Assembly: GCA_022605955.1 (NCBI GenBank)
Contig: JAKCOZ010000005.1
Coordinates: 53,073,762 to 53,137,761, forward strand
Direction of reading: 5' to 3'
From: Rallus limicola
Lineage: Eukaryota > Chordata > Aves > Gruiformes > Rallidae
Length of the DNA stretch: 64,000 nt
Each line of letters opens with the position of its first letter. Positions within the stretch are counted from its first letter, which is position 1. The notes below the pieces were generated by a model. It saw only the letters and a program-made list of their open reading frames with translations. It did no database searches and had not been told where the DNA came from. Below, in pieces: positions 36,757 through 47,050 of this stretch. The translations under genes and the position numbers were made by a program.

Positions 36757-39700
36757 CAGAGGACCTGAGATACACAATGCATTGCACCATCTGCATCCAC
36801 CATAAATATGGAAAAAACACTGAAAACTCAGAAGCAGGGATAAGAAAATTACTTAAAGTTTCAAGAAACGTAGTCTCTCTTTTTTTTTTTTTTTATTTCA
36901 GTCTGAACTGATTTTCTATTCAGTTGCCTTTTGAGATTTTTCAACACATTAAGAAATGACATAGGCTGCAGACTTGTTTTCATAGCCTTTATATATAATG
37001 GCTTTAAACTGTATTAATTTCCTGCCCTGAAAACATAATAGAACAGTAATGACTGAGTTATCTGCAGTGGAAATCAAAAGAGATTAAATTCCCTTTTGTT
37101 GCTGTAGAGGATGACATTGCTTGTTGCATCACACAACACAGAAATAGGTCTGAGGTACCTTTTGAATTTGGTGTTATGCACCTAGTGTGTCTGAGATACA
37201 GAGAGGTTCAGTCTTAATCTTGGCAGTTGAAAAACCTCCTCTGGAACAGCCAGTATAACAAAGAAATGATCTCACAAAACCCAGACTCATTCATGAAATC
37301 ACATTGGTTTAATTTTCTTCCTCAAAATTCCTAAGAGTTTTGGTAGCTATTTAGTGTGCATTTCAGATCTTTTTCTGGTATTGATTTACTATTTCTTTTA
37401 GTTTCCTGTAGCTTTTTTTTTTTCCTGTCCCATTAAACCTTGTGAAAATATCTGTTTTCAATGAAAACTCTCCTTACAATTTCTATCTTCTCCTCCTCTT
37501 TCTTTAGAAGCAGTCTGTGCTCCATAGATCAGAATGGAAAGAAATTTCCTAATTAGGATTTTTATTTTTGGGGGTGGGGTGCCTGTGTGCATGTAGTTTT
37601 TCATCTGTGCCTGCCTGTTACACACAGTATCATGAGGCGTCACTGGGGATTCATATGCCAACCACTGGATTTACATCTTTAATTCCTGAGCATTTGCTTT
37701 ATTTGCATTAATCCCCAGACTGCATGTTAACCTGATAAAATAATCTGCTACTGAGAAGGTGCTGAACACACCAGCATTGTTGTTTAGAGCACCAAGGAGG
37801 GCTGTAGAATCGCTTTTCTTGTGGATGTTATCCCATTCTCCATTCCCAAGCAGTCCTGGCCCACTTAGACACACCAGCAGGTCTATTGCGATGCTGAACG
37901 CTTGCTCTGCCCTATGCAGGAACAGGCCCTGCCTAGTGCCAGGTTTCCTTCACAGTTATCCAAGGGGTTAATGCTGGTGGTGTATTTCCTAAGTTCCTGC
38001 CCCGGGGTGACCTGTCTCTGCACAGCCTCACCAGCTTCCTCTGAATTTTAAGATGAAATTGGGGGGTCATCTCTAATTGTTGAGGTGTGTGTTTGTGTGT
38101 GTTTTGGTGAAGAAAGTGGAAGTGATCACCAGTTCCAAATTCATGCAACGTGGGCAAAGTGAGAGGGACTAAAATAGCTTTCCTGCACCTTACACGTCAC
38201 TCTTCCTGGTAGTGATCTGCATGATCCATAAAATTATGAAGAAAAATGTGGTTTCATTCCCCCAAAACTAGGTGTTTGCTCAGTGAGGTAAATGGTTCTG
38301 TCTGAGGGTGGGGAAGAGGGGAAGCAAATTGTTCACAAGGTCCCCAGTTAAAGCTCAACCAGATGAACTTGTGAGAAGTCAAGAAAGTGTGAGTACTAGC
38401 TTGACAACAGTGCAAAGTTAGATTTTGTTTCCATGTCCTTAATTTAAGAAACCCCAAACAACAACAGAGGAAATCCAGTGGATGGACAGAAAGCATAGCT
38501 GCTGCAGGAACCTCTCCTTTTAATGAGGGGCTGAGTTTCATGCTATATCCTGTTTTTTACTGTCCTGAAGTTGTGCTACTTTGATATTTTGCACCGCTCC
38601 TGCATTTTTATGACAACATGTCTTACACTGTGGTCATGAGCTGTTTAATTTTTTCAGCCAATGGAGTTTTTTTTTTCATTTTACAGAGTATTTTTGTAAC
38701 ATGTTGAAGTGGCAGTAGCTTCACCTGTCTGAAACTCCGGAGCTCAAAAAGATGAAACTTGTAGTTGGGATTCCCTGATGAGGAGCCTGCTTTGAAGAAA
38801 GGCGAAGTGAGACTGCAAGAATTCTTTTCAGTCTGGAAATATCTGAGCCAAGTACAAGATACTCAACAGTGAGCTGTTCAGTAGGGAGTTCCACATGGGC
38901 AAAATTGTCTGGCTAAAATAATACCATGGAGACTACTTTCCATCTGGCTCCTTCCACTGGTAAAGGAGACATATATTTACGTGAGCAGTAATTGTTGCAA
39001 AAGGTGCCTTTGCCAGACCTTTTTTCCTGAGCATCTTCTGAGCCATGGGCACATGAGTTTCGGATGGAGAAAACAGGTTTCCAAACCGCTGACTGTATAT
39101 AATAAATGTTTGTGGTGATTAATTACATCCCCATTGGTAGGAATTGTCTTGCTGCACACATAAACTCACCGTGTAGCATGGCTAGGATCTGGATACTTGT
39201 TACTGGTGTGCTTTGATTCATCAGGAGTGTGTTAATTCATACAGAAAGCTGCCACTGTGGCCTTACTGTTGCTCCCAGAGTGTGAAGCGGAGGTACTCAA
39301 GCCAAGACTCCAGTGGACAGGGGGACTGTGTTGCAAGGAGGGACAGTAGTGACTGTCACAGCTGCAGGATGCACAGCCAGGTATCAGCAGGTCATGTCTG
39401 GAAATACAGTGGGATCTCAAAGCCAGGCTTTTCTGCTCTCCTGTGCCCAGCTGTGCAGAGAATAAAATACAGATGAGAGGAGGAGTGTTGGTAAGTGAGC
39501 CTGTAAGTGACAAATGCCATTGAGACCATTATAGTAAACTGAAAAGCCTCAAGTAAGAATTTATAGGTGTGTTTGGCCTGCAGCAGTTCAGTGAAAGGAA
39601 AGGAGGCCTATGCAGAAGATACAAGGAGCGGCATCTCTTCTCCCCAGAGGATGTAAAGGGTTGTGCCATGCTGGGTACTGCTGCGGCCCTCTGACAACAC

Positions 39701-41093
39701 ATCATCCCTTTCCCTCCAATACCCACCCTGTCATGGGACTGACGGGATCACTTTATTTCATCTCTAGTTGAAACAACTCCAATGCCACTTTACAAAGGAA
39801 GAGTAGGGATCTGGGGGTGTTGTGTTCAGTTAGTGCTGAATTACGATTTGTGCTTTAATGTCCCTCTCAATCAGCTTCAATCAGCTTAGCTGTTGAAACA
39901 GAAATATTTACAGTTCTTTCTCTTATTTGAAGTCTACAAATATCTTTGGTCCTCTTGCCTTTATCTACAAGCATTGGCTTTCACATGCAAATCAGATCAC
40001 TGCCTGAGCAAATAATGACTAAGATTCCTAATTCTCTAATTATTTTGTTTGCACAAATACCACTTGGCATGTGAAAAATGTGGAACTGTACAGTGTATAC
40101 TAAGCCTTGTCTCCCCAGGCACTGGAGTGGCAGAAGTCCGTTTCTGCAAGGCACCATCATGTAGAAAATGATTTCGGTCTCCTCTGTGACTCACTGTGGT
40201 ACCATCCATGACAATCGTTCTTGTCTGCTAAATTATTGTATGAGTGCTGTGCATGAAGACATGTGATCTCAAATATTCTGCAGCTGACTTCCGAGGGAAA
40301 TTAATTTTAGCTCAGACACTTGTGAACACTGGGAAGAAGCCTTCAGGGTCATCAAGTCTTTCTCAGTGTCATGCAGAGGGCAAACAAAATCTGTCTTGGA
40401 AGAAGTTAGAATTTGCCTCTGTTCTTCCTGGAAGATTATCCAGAAGATCTCTGCTTTTTCTTTTTTCTATTTTTTTTTTTACATGTTGAATATATCTTTA
40501 TTTCAATGTGATTACAGAAAAGGGCTGGAAAGTACATTTCCAAGGTGTTGTATCTAATTGTCAGTTTATTTTGCATGTAAATTCTAGTATTTCAAAGGGT
40601 GCAATTAAATATTCTGACTATCATTTAAAATATTTACAATTCTCTTAGTCAGATAAGACACAATATTTTTAGTTGAAGATATTCCCTAGACATCTGCTTT
40701 TCTCCAGCCCATATGGTAGAATGTGTGCCACATCTCGTCTGTAGGATATGCCATATAATTGCTGCCAAAAAGGGTTCTAAGTTACTATTTAAAGCAAAGT
40801 AATTCAGTAATCTAGCAAAAAACCACTTCCAGAAATCTCTTGGCTTTTGCAGTCTCTGAGCAATTGGATATCAGGATCAAATTCTGCCCTTTGCTTTGAA
40901 ATAGGTTCTGTGGAAAACAAGGAGAACCAACATACCCTTTTTCATGCAGAATTGAAGTGTTGTTCAGCTGCTTGGAAGTACCTGTAGCTGATGCCTCTGA
41001 CAGAGCTATCGAGTGTAGGAATTCTCTGGCATGCTTTTTTTAAACACGTTTATTACAGAATTATACCATGACTCTGCTGTTGGACAGCAGAAC
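36757..41093. other. Non-coding interval
   Basis: I see no supported gene. Minor features are a T run near 36880-36894 and a 10-bp tandem pair (TCAATCAGCT) at 39867-39886. Frames of up to 95 residues lie on both strands, without domains. Confidence 0.5.
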
Positions 41094-41432
41094 AATCACA
41101 GAATCACGTAATGGTTTGGGTTGGAAGGGACCTCAAAGTTTACCAAATTCCAAGCCTCTGCCATGGGCAGGGATGACTCTCACTAGACCAGGCTGCTCAA
41201 TCCCCTCCAACTTGACCTTGAACACGTCAAGGGAGGGGGCATCCACCACCTCCCTGGGCAACCTGGGCTGGGGCCTCACCACCCTTGTGGTGAAGATTAT
41301 TTTCCTAATATCCAATCTAAATCTACCTGCTTCCAATTTAAAATCATCTCCCCTCATCCTATCCCTCCCCACCCTTCTGAAAAGTCCCTCTCCAGCTTTC
41401 CTGTAGCCCCTTCAGGTACTGGAAGGTTCTAC
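41094..41432 (-). mobile_element. CR1 LINE 3' fragment
   Basis: This is a minus-strand CR1 3' end. The plus strand shows CACAGAATCAC, TGGTTTGGGTTGGAAGGGAC and the CATGGGCAGGGA block. The minus-strand frame around 41372-41133 encodes [19 protein letters not shown] and [20 protein letters not shown] of the ORF2 C-terminus. The natural stop region is damaged and the 5' edge is near 41432. It belongs to the same broad subfamily as the copy at 166-691. Confidence 0.92.
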
Positions 41433-42244
41433 AGCAGATACTACTATTGAAAAAGAATTTGGATTCCTCTCTCTCCTGTGAAATGATAGCATGCCAAGTA
41501 TGGTACCCTGCACCTGAAATTTACTGGAATGTTAATCAGCAATCAGCATCTCCTTGTAAAACGGCTGTTGAGACATAGCTTCAGCCAGGTACTTACTGGA
41601 TCTGACAAACCTCTAAGCCGGTTTGAAGTTATTCAGAACCCTCCAGAACCCTCTCCTGTTGAGACTGTTCACCTACGGATTTCCACCTCCCCCTGATCTA
41701 TTCTTCCCATTAGTATAATTCAGAGGCTGCAGTGAAACTCTCTGGGTTAATAACTGGAGATTGATCAACAGCAGAAACATATATTGATGCTTTTTTGTTG
41801 CTACTGCAAACATTCTTCATTCTGGATTTAGATGTTCTCTGCAACGTTTTGGGGATCAGAGGCTTGGTTTAGGCTATTCTCCAAATAAACTATGATTTAT
41901 AAACCATATCCTTGTATTTCAACTACCTCAAAATGGCAATACCCTATTAGTCCTTGTGTATAGATTTGGCACAAAGGATCAATGTAATTAAGATTCTGGA
42001 ATTTGATTGGAACCATGTGACATCCCCAGTTTGTGTCCTAAGTGTTGGTTGCTTTTTCTCACACCAGTGTAAGAGTGGATGTACATTTTAGCCAGAAGTT
42101 AAATCGCTCAAGGCATCACGCTTTAAAACTGCTGTGGTATATTGTTTGCTCTGCAACAACAGGAGTCCCTGATACTCACATTGGGCTGTCTCACCTCTCC
42201 TTGCTCTATGAAATGTTTTGAGAAGCTGAGCACTGTTTACATCA
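41433..42244. other. Non-coding interval between CR1 copies
   Basis: Unique AT-rich sequence. I see no gene or repeat in it. Confidence 0.5.
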
Positions 42245-42860
42245 AGTGAGGGGGTTCTACTTTGGGATCCTAGGGTGCATTAGGAGGAGTATGGCAAGCA
42301 GGTCAAAGGAGGTGATCCTCCCCCTCTACTCTGCTCTAGTCAGTACCCACCTGGAGTATTGTGTCCAGTTCTGGGCTCCCTGGTATAAAAAAGACAGGGA
42401 TCTCCTGGAGAGAGTCCAGAGGAGGGCTACGAAGATGATCAAGGGCCTGGAGCATCTCCCCTATGAGGAAAGGATGAGTGAGCTGGGGCTGTTCAGTCTT
42501 GAGAAGAGAAGACTAAGGGGGGACCTAATTAATGTTTATAAATATCTTAAGCATGGGATGCAGGGGGAATTAGCCAGCCCCTTTTCAGTGGTCTGTGGGG
42601 ACAGGACAAGGGGCAAGGGCCTCAAGTTGGAGCACAGGAAGTTCCGCACCAACATGCGGAAGAACTTTCACACAGTGAGTGACAGAGCCCTGGGACAGGC
42701 TGCCCAGGGAGGTGGTGGAGTCTCCTCTGGAGATATTCGAGACCTGTCTGGACACTGACCTGTGCAATATGAGCTGGGGAGCTGCTTTGGCAGGGGGGTT
42801 GGACCCGATGATCTCTTGAGGTCCCTTCCAACTCCTACGATTCTATGATTCTATGATACT
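42245..42860 (+). mobile_element. CR1 LINE 3' end with long open ORF2 remnant
   Basis: A 170-codon frame (42246-42758) covers the end of the reverse transcriptase and the C-terminal region: [69 protein letters not shown]. It continues to [13 protein letters not shown] and then loses frame. The 3'UTR (GACCCGATGATCTCTTGAGG) and a clean tail of repeated ATTCTATG units follow at 42839-42857. It is closely similar to the 3' end at 46681-47050, including TAATGTTTATAAATATCTTA, so the two belong to one subfamily. No promoter or 5' part is present. Confidence 0.95.
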
Positions 42861-43069
42861 TTTGTACAACTGTATGTAATTGATGAGTTAAACCAAACGT
42901 AGGCATCCATTTGAGTTGAAAATTACTGCTGAAGTGTTTCTGTACCTGGTGCTAGAAGGGTATCTTCTTACAAGCCTACTTTCTCCTTTCTTAATGATGT
43001 CAGCTTCCTTATCATCCCTATGGAGTCAGCTGCAGTTACTGGACAATTAATGTAGAAAGACATGTGTAA
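42861..43069. other. Unique spacer between two CR1 elements
   Basis: About 210 bases of AT-rich, non-CR1 sequence separate the octamer tail of the preceding CR1 from the GC-rich 5' end of the next one. Confidence 0.6.
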
Positions 43070-43304
43070 GGACGGCGAGCGACAAGCAGCGGCGACAGCG
43101 ATCACTGAGGTAATCTTAGCGGCTCTGCAAGGGATGGGGCTGAACAGAGAAGCACCCCCAGGTCTGGGCAGCCCCTGCAGCTCCTCCGACCCGCTGCGAC
43201 TACCCGGAAGTTGGCCAAAGCTCACCCAGCCAATCAGACGCGGAAGGAGGCGGGACCGGAGCAACCGCGGGGGATTTAAACGCGGTAAAACCTTAACCAT
43301 CACC
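43070..43304 (+). repeat. Tandem 5'UTR unit 1 (about 235 bp)
   Basis: First copy of the duplicated promoter unit. The strongest homology to unit 2 is over 43070-43230. The last part has its own CCAAT/GC-box arrangement. Confidence 0.8.
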
Positions 43305-43540
43305 AGTGGGCGAGTGACGAGCAGAGGCTACAGCGATCACCGAGGTAATCTCAGCGGCTCTACAAGGGATCGGGCTGAACAGAGAGGTTCCCCCAGATCT
43401 GGGCACCCCCTGCAGCTCCTTCGACCCGCGGCGGCTACCCAGAAGCTCGCCAAAGCTCACCCTCCCCCTGACGTCACGTGACCCCACCCCCTAGCCTTAA
43501 AAGGGATTTAGGAGGGCAGCGATTAGTCACCCACACCGCG
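43305..43540 (+). repeat. Tandem 5'UTR unit 2
   Basis: Second copy, aligned to unit 1 from GGGCGAGTGAC onward. The GGGATTTA near 43504 corresponds to the one at 43271. Its middle part has diverged to carry the CRE/E-box/CArG cluster. Confidence 0.75.
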
Positions 43541-43633
43541 CAGGCAGAGAAGCGGGAGAGCTCGGAATAGCCAGCCCGCCCGGCAGAGGAAGGCGGGGAG
43601 CTCAGCCAACTGACAGGTGAGGGTCGCTAATCT

Positions 43634-43948
43634 TTGGTAAGGTATTGCGTGATGGTGTCTCCCTGGCGCCGTGCCATGACCCCAACACCTTCCAATGTGG
43701 AGGCAGGAACCCAGTTCAAACATCTGAAGAAGCATGTTGCAGTGCAGGTCTCAGGGTGCAGGGAATTCCACAACGTGCTTGCAGCAGGAGACAGCTCTGA
43801 TCATGGCCGTGTGAACTGAGCTGAGCAGCATACCTACAAGAAGAGGTAGATGTACTCAAAGAGAAACTAGATAGGCTCATGAGCCTGGAGCTGCAGTATG
43901 GTGAAGACAGGGTTGAGTGTCTCTGGGTAAAAATCAGAGGAGCATGAA
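43634..43948 (+). pseudogene. CR1 ORF1 relic
   Basis: CR1 ORF1 encodes a nucleic-acid-binding protein with a zinc-binding head and a coiled coil. The frame at 43634-43819 (61 codons) contains SNVEAGTQ, KHVAVQVSGCREFHN and LAAGDSSDHGRV, matching the ORF1 N-terminus, but the expected second cysteine (CxxC) is lost and a stop follows. In another frame, 43832-43948 reads LQEEVDVLKEKLDRLMSLEL, a coiled-coil heptad pattern, and ends at a TGA. The rest of ORF1 is absent, so this copy has a large internal deletion. Confidence 0.7.
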
Positions 43949-43959
43949 ATCAGGGAGGT

Positions 43960-44565
43960 ACAGTGATGTGAGTCTACTGTAGGCCACCTGCTCAGGAGGA
44001 GGAGGCTCATGAGTTGTTTTTTAAACAACTGGGAGAAGTCTTGTGATCACTAGCCCTCATCCTTACTGGGGACTTCAATTTACTGGATGTCTCCTGGATG
44101 TACTGTACAGCAGGGAGGAAGCAGTCTAGCAGGTTCCTGGAGTGTTTGGAAGACAACTTCCCGACCCAGCTGGTCAATGAACCCACCAGGGAAGGTGCCC
44201 TGCTGATCTTGTTATTTGTAAACAGAGAAGGCCTGATGGCGGATGTGAAGGTTGGAGGACACTTGGGGTGTAGTGATCATGAGCTGATAGAATTCTTAGT
44301 ACTGGGAGAAGTAAGGAAGGCAGACAGCAGAACAAGCATCGTTGACTTTGGACTGTTCAGGAAGCTACTTGATAAGATTCCGTGGGAGGCAGCCCTTGAG
44401 GTCAAAGGAGCCCAAGAGGGTTGGTTGCTCCTCAAGAAGGAAATCTTGGTGGTGCAAGAGCAGGCTGTCCCAGTCTGTCAGAAGAGAAGTAGGTGAGGAA
44501 GGAAGCCAGCTTGGCTAAGTAGAAAGATCCAGGAAGATATTTGGGAGAAGAGGGGAAAAAAATCC
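43960..44565 (+). pseudogene. CR1 ORF2 endonuclease relic
   Basis: This encodes the C-terminal half of the APE-type endonuclease that nicks the target DNA for CR1 insertion. The pieces visible are GDFN (44068-44079), part of the active-site fold, then TQLVNEPTREGALL, NREGLMADVKVGGHLG and the catalytic SDH (44272-44280). The frame 44098-44496 is open for 132 codons and ends at a TGA; homology continues as KPAWLSRKI. The N-terminal half of the domain, with the early catalytic residues, is deleted. The nested CR1 interrupts it at about 44566. Confidence 0.85.
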
Positions 44566-45093
44566 GCATCTCGAGTACTGTGTTCAGTTTTGGGCCCCTC
44601 ACTACAGGAAAGACATTGAGGCCCTGGAACGCGTTCAGAGGAGGGCTACTAAGCTGGTGAGGGGTCTGGAACACAGGCCTTACGAGGAGCGGCTGAGGGA
44701 GCTGGGATTGTTTAGCCTGGAGAAGAGGAGGCTCAGGGGAGACCTTATAGCTCTCTATAACTTCCTGAAGGGAGGTTGTGGTGAGCTGGGGGTCGGCCTC
44801 TTCTCCCGTGTAGACAGTGATAGAACTAGAGGGAATGGTGTCAAGCTGCGCCAGGGGAGATTCAGGCTGGACATTAGGAAGCACTACTTCTCAGAAAGGG
44901 TAGTCAGGCACTGGAATGCACTGCCCAGGGAGGTGGTGGAGTCACCAACCCTGGGGGTGTTCAAGGAGAGACTGGATGTTGTATTGAGGGACATGGTTTA
45001 GTGGGAGCTGGTAGCAATAGGTGAATGGTTGGACTGGATGATCTTTTAGGTCTTTTCCAACCTTGATAATTCTGTGATTCTGTGATTCTGTGA
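44566..45093 (+). mobile_element. Younger CR1 nested in the older CR1
   Basis: A 5'-truncated CR1 3' end sits inside the ORF2 of the older copy in the same orientation. Its own ORF2 C-terminus is fully open from 44573 to the natural stop at 44999-45001: [59 protein letters not shown] and a final RDMV. The 3'UTR and three TTCTGTGA-type octamers (45070-45093) follow. The intact frame and clean tail suggest a more recent insertion than its host. Its 3' octamer (TTCTGTGA) differs from the ATTCTATG type of the flanking copies. Confidence 0.9.
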
Positions 45094-45223
45094 AGCACAT
45101 CTGTAAAAGTATCGCTTTTCTCTTGTTTTGCAAGAACACAGAGAATTTATAGAATACAGAGAGCTTATACACACAGAACTTATTCTATTTGCTTGGTTAC
45201 TTCTGCTTTCTGTGATTCTGTGA
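45094..45223 (+). other. Segment between two CR1 octamer tails (possible 3' transduction)
   Basis: After the nested CR1 tail come about 115 bases of non-CR1 sequence, ending in a second tail, TTCTGTGATTCTGTGA (45208-45223). The older CR1 resumes right after it. The simplest reading is that the source CR1 transcript ran past its own 3' end, carrying flanking DNA that ended in a similar octamer. A separate tiny insertion is the alternative. Confidence 0.4.
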
Positions 45224-45228
45224 AAATG

Positions 45229-46345
45229 AGCTTTGGAAAAAGGGGCAGGTGTAGGGAGAAAGTCAGAAAGGCTAAAGCTGAACTGGAATTCAGACTGGCC
45301 AGTTCTGTAAAAGATAATAAAAAGTCCTTCTATAGGTATATTAACAGTAAAAGGAGGATCAAGGAGAATCTCCAGCCCTTATTGGATGCAAGGGGAACAT
45401 TAGTGACAAGGGATGAGGACAAAGCTGAGATTCTTAATTCCTTCTTTACATCAGTTTTTAATAGTAAAATGGGTATTCCCTGAGTACTCATCCTCAGAAA
45501 CTGGCTGACAGGGAGGGGAAGAATAACAAAGTTCCCCTGGTTCAAGAGGAAATGATTAGTGACCTACTTGGTCAGTTAGATACCCACAAGTCAATGGGGC
45601 CAGATGGGATTCACCCAAGGGTGCTAAGAGAGCTGGCAGATGTGCTTGCCAAACCCCTTTCCATCATCTGTCAGCAATCCTGGCAGACTGGGGAATTTCC
45701 ACTCAACTGGAGGCTGGCAGATGTTGCACCCATGTATAAGAAGGGCTGGAAGGAGGATCCGGGGAACTACAGGCCTGTCAGTCTGACCTCAATCCCAGGG
45801 AAGATCATGGAGAGGGTCATCTTGGGAGCTGTCATACAGCACATGCGTGATGGCCAGGGGATCAGGCTCAGTCAACATGGGTTTACAAAAAGTAGATCTT
45901 GTCAAACTAACCTGATCATCTTCTATGACAACGTGACCTGCTTAATGGACAAGGGAAAAGCTGTGGATGTGGTTTACCTGGATTTCACTAAAGCCTTTGA
46001 CACAGTTTCCCACAGCATTCTGATTGAGAAATTGGCTGTCACTGGCCTTGACATGTGGAGTGTCTGCTGGATTAAAAACTGGCTGGCTGGATAGGCCCAA
46101 AGGGTGGTGGTAAATGGAAAAAAATCCAGCTGGAGGCCAGTCATGAGTGGTGTCCCCCAGGGCTCAGTCTTGGGTCCAGTTTTGTTCAATATCTTTATCA
46201 GTGACCTGGATGAAGGGATTGAATGTTCCCTCAGCAAGTTTGCGGATGACATTAAACTAGGAGGAAGTGTTGATCTGCCTGAGGGTAGGGAAGCTCTTCA
46301 GGGGGATCTGAACAGCCTGGACCAATGGGCTGAGACCATGCAAAC
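45229..46345 (+). pseudogene. CR1 ORF2 reverse transcriptase relic
   Basis: This is the linker and polymerase of the older CR1. 45229-45483 encodes the linker ([34 protein letters not shown]), ending at a TGA. From 45552 one frame runs through fingers and palm: HKSMGPDGIHPRVLREL, YKKGWKEDPGNYRPVSLTS, YLDFTKAFDTVSHS. An in-frame TAG at 46092-46094 follows, then [16 protein letters not shown] and the catalytic FADD (46239-46250). Homology stops at LDQWAETMQ near 46345, so the thumb is missing. The polymerase core motifs are all recognisable but the gene is broken by the stops and the frameshift between 45483 and 45552. Confidence 0.92.
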
Positions 46346-46680
46346 CAGTTACTGTAAACGATCTTTTCCTGTTCTGATGCTCAATCATGATGTCTCCTAC
46401 AGAAATATTGCAAGGAAGAGGTATCCTGTGTTTTAACACTGTGGGGAATGCAGGGGATTCTCTGTTTCCATGCCCTGATCTTCAAAGAGGTGAAATGCAA
46501 ACATCACCAGCCTGCTAAAAACTCATTCCTCTCTTTGCTCACCTTAAGCCTTTCCAAGTATTCTTTCAAGAGCTGTCTGTTTGTTTCCCCCTGCTGAGGG
46601 AGAGATGTGAGATGCTGCATAACTCTGTCCAAGTCCTGCATGTAAACCCTGTTGCTGCATCCTCTTAGCTCATCCAGTTA
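46346..46680. other. Non-CR1 sequence inside the CR1 block
   Basis: About 335 bases between the broken reverse transcriptase and the following CR1 3' end match no CR1 region I recognise. They may be filler from a deletion/insertion event, or genomic sequence if the 3' end is an independent insertion. Confidence 0.5.
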
Positions 46681-47050
46681 GCTGGGACTGGTCAGTCTTG
46701 AGAAGAGAAGACTAAGGGGGGACCTAATTAATGTTTATAAATATCTTAAGCATGGGATGCAGGGGAAATGGCCAGCCCCTTTTCAGTGTCTGTGGAGACA
46801 GGACAAGGGGCAATGGCTACAAATTAGAGCACAGGAAGTTCCATACCAACATGTGGAAGAACTTTCACACAGTGAGGGTGACAGAGCCCTGGGACAGGCT
46901 GCCCGGGGGGTTGTGGAGTCTCCTTCTCTGGAGATATTCAAGACCTGTCTGGACACCGACCTGTGCAATATGAGCTGGGGAGCTGCTTTGGCAGGGGGGT
47001 TAGACCCGATGATCTCTTGAGGTCCCTTCCAACCCCTATGATTCTATGAT
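46681..47050 (+). mobile_element. CR1 3' end with octamer tail
   Basis: The sequence starts at GACTGGTCAGTCTTGAGAAG and runs through the ORF2 C-terminus (in pieces) and 3'UTR to CCTATGATTCTATGATC. It is nearly the same as 42487-42857, including GTTTATAAATATCTTAAGC, with scattered substitutions and short indels. It is either the 3' end of the element starting at 43070 or a separate 5'-truncated copy. Confidence 0.9.

Larger units (their letters stand above)
43070..43620 (+). promoter_or_regulatory. CR1 5'UTR internal promoter region (tandem units)
   Basis: This is the only clearly GC- and CpG-rich stretch of the window. Two units repeat with a period of about 235 bases (43070-43304 and from 43305), sharing CAGCGATCAC-GAGGTAATC and later blocks. 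Unit 1 carries a CCAAT box (CCAATCAG, 43230), a GC box (GGAGGCGGGA, 43247) and ATTTAAAC (43274). Unit 2 carries a perfect CRE (TGACGTCA, 43469), an overlapping E-box (CACGTG, 43475), a GC-rich CCCCACCCCC and a CArG/TATA-like CCTTAAAAGG (43495-43504). It lies directly upstream of the ORF1 relic, so it fits an internal LINE promoter. A host CpG island is the less likely alternative. Confidence 0.7.
43070..47050 (+). mobile_element. Near-complete CR1 LINE with 5'UTR, disrupted
   Basis: CR1 copies are nearly always 5'-truncated. This one keeps its 5' end. In order it has a GC-rich 5'UTR/promoter (43070-43620), an ORF1 relic (43634-43948), part of the ORF2 endonuclease (about 43960-44565), a nested younger CR1 (44566-45093), a possible transduced piece (45094-45223), the ORF2 linker and reverse transcriptase (45229-46345), non-CR1 sequence (46346-46680) and a CR1 3' end with octamer tail (46681-47050). 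Stops, frameshifts and internal deletions make it non-functional. That the last 3' end belongs to the same insertion is inferred from order and orientation. It could instead be a separate truncated copy. Confidence 0.75.

Noticed and set aside
43070..43620. Host-gene CpG island promoter with a first-exon donor (CAGGTGAGG near 43615)
   Set aside because: The GC-rich stretch is followed at once by CR1 ORF1 sequence, so a LINE 5'UTR explains it better.
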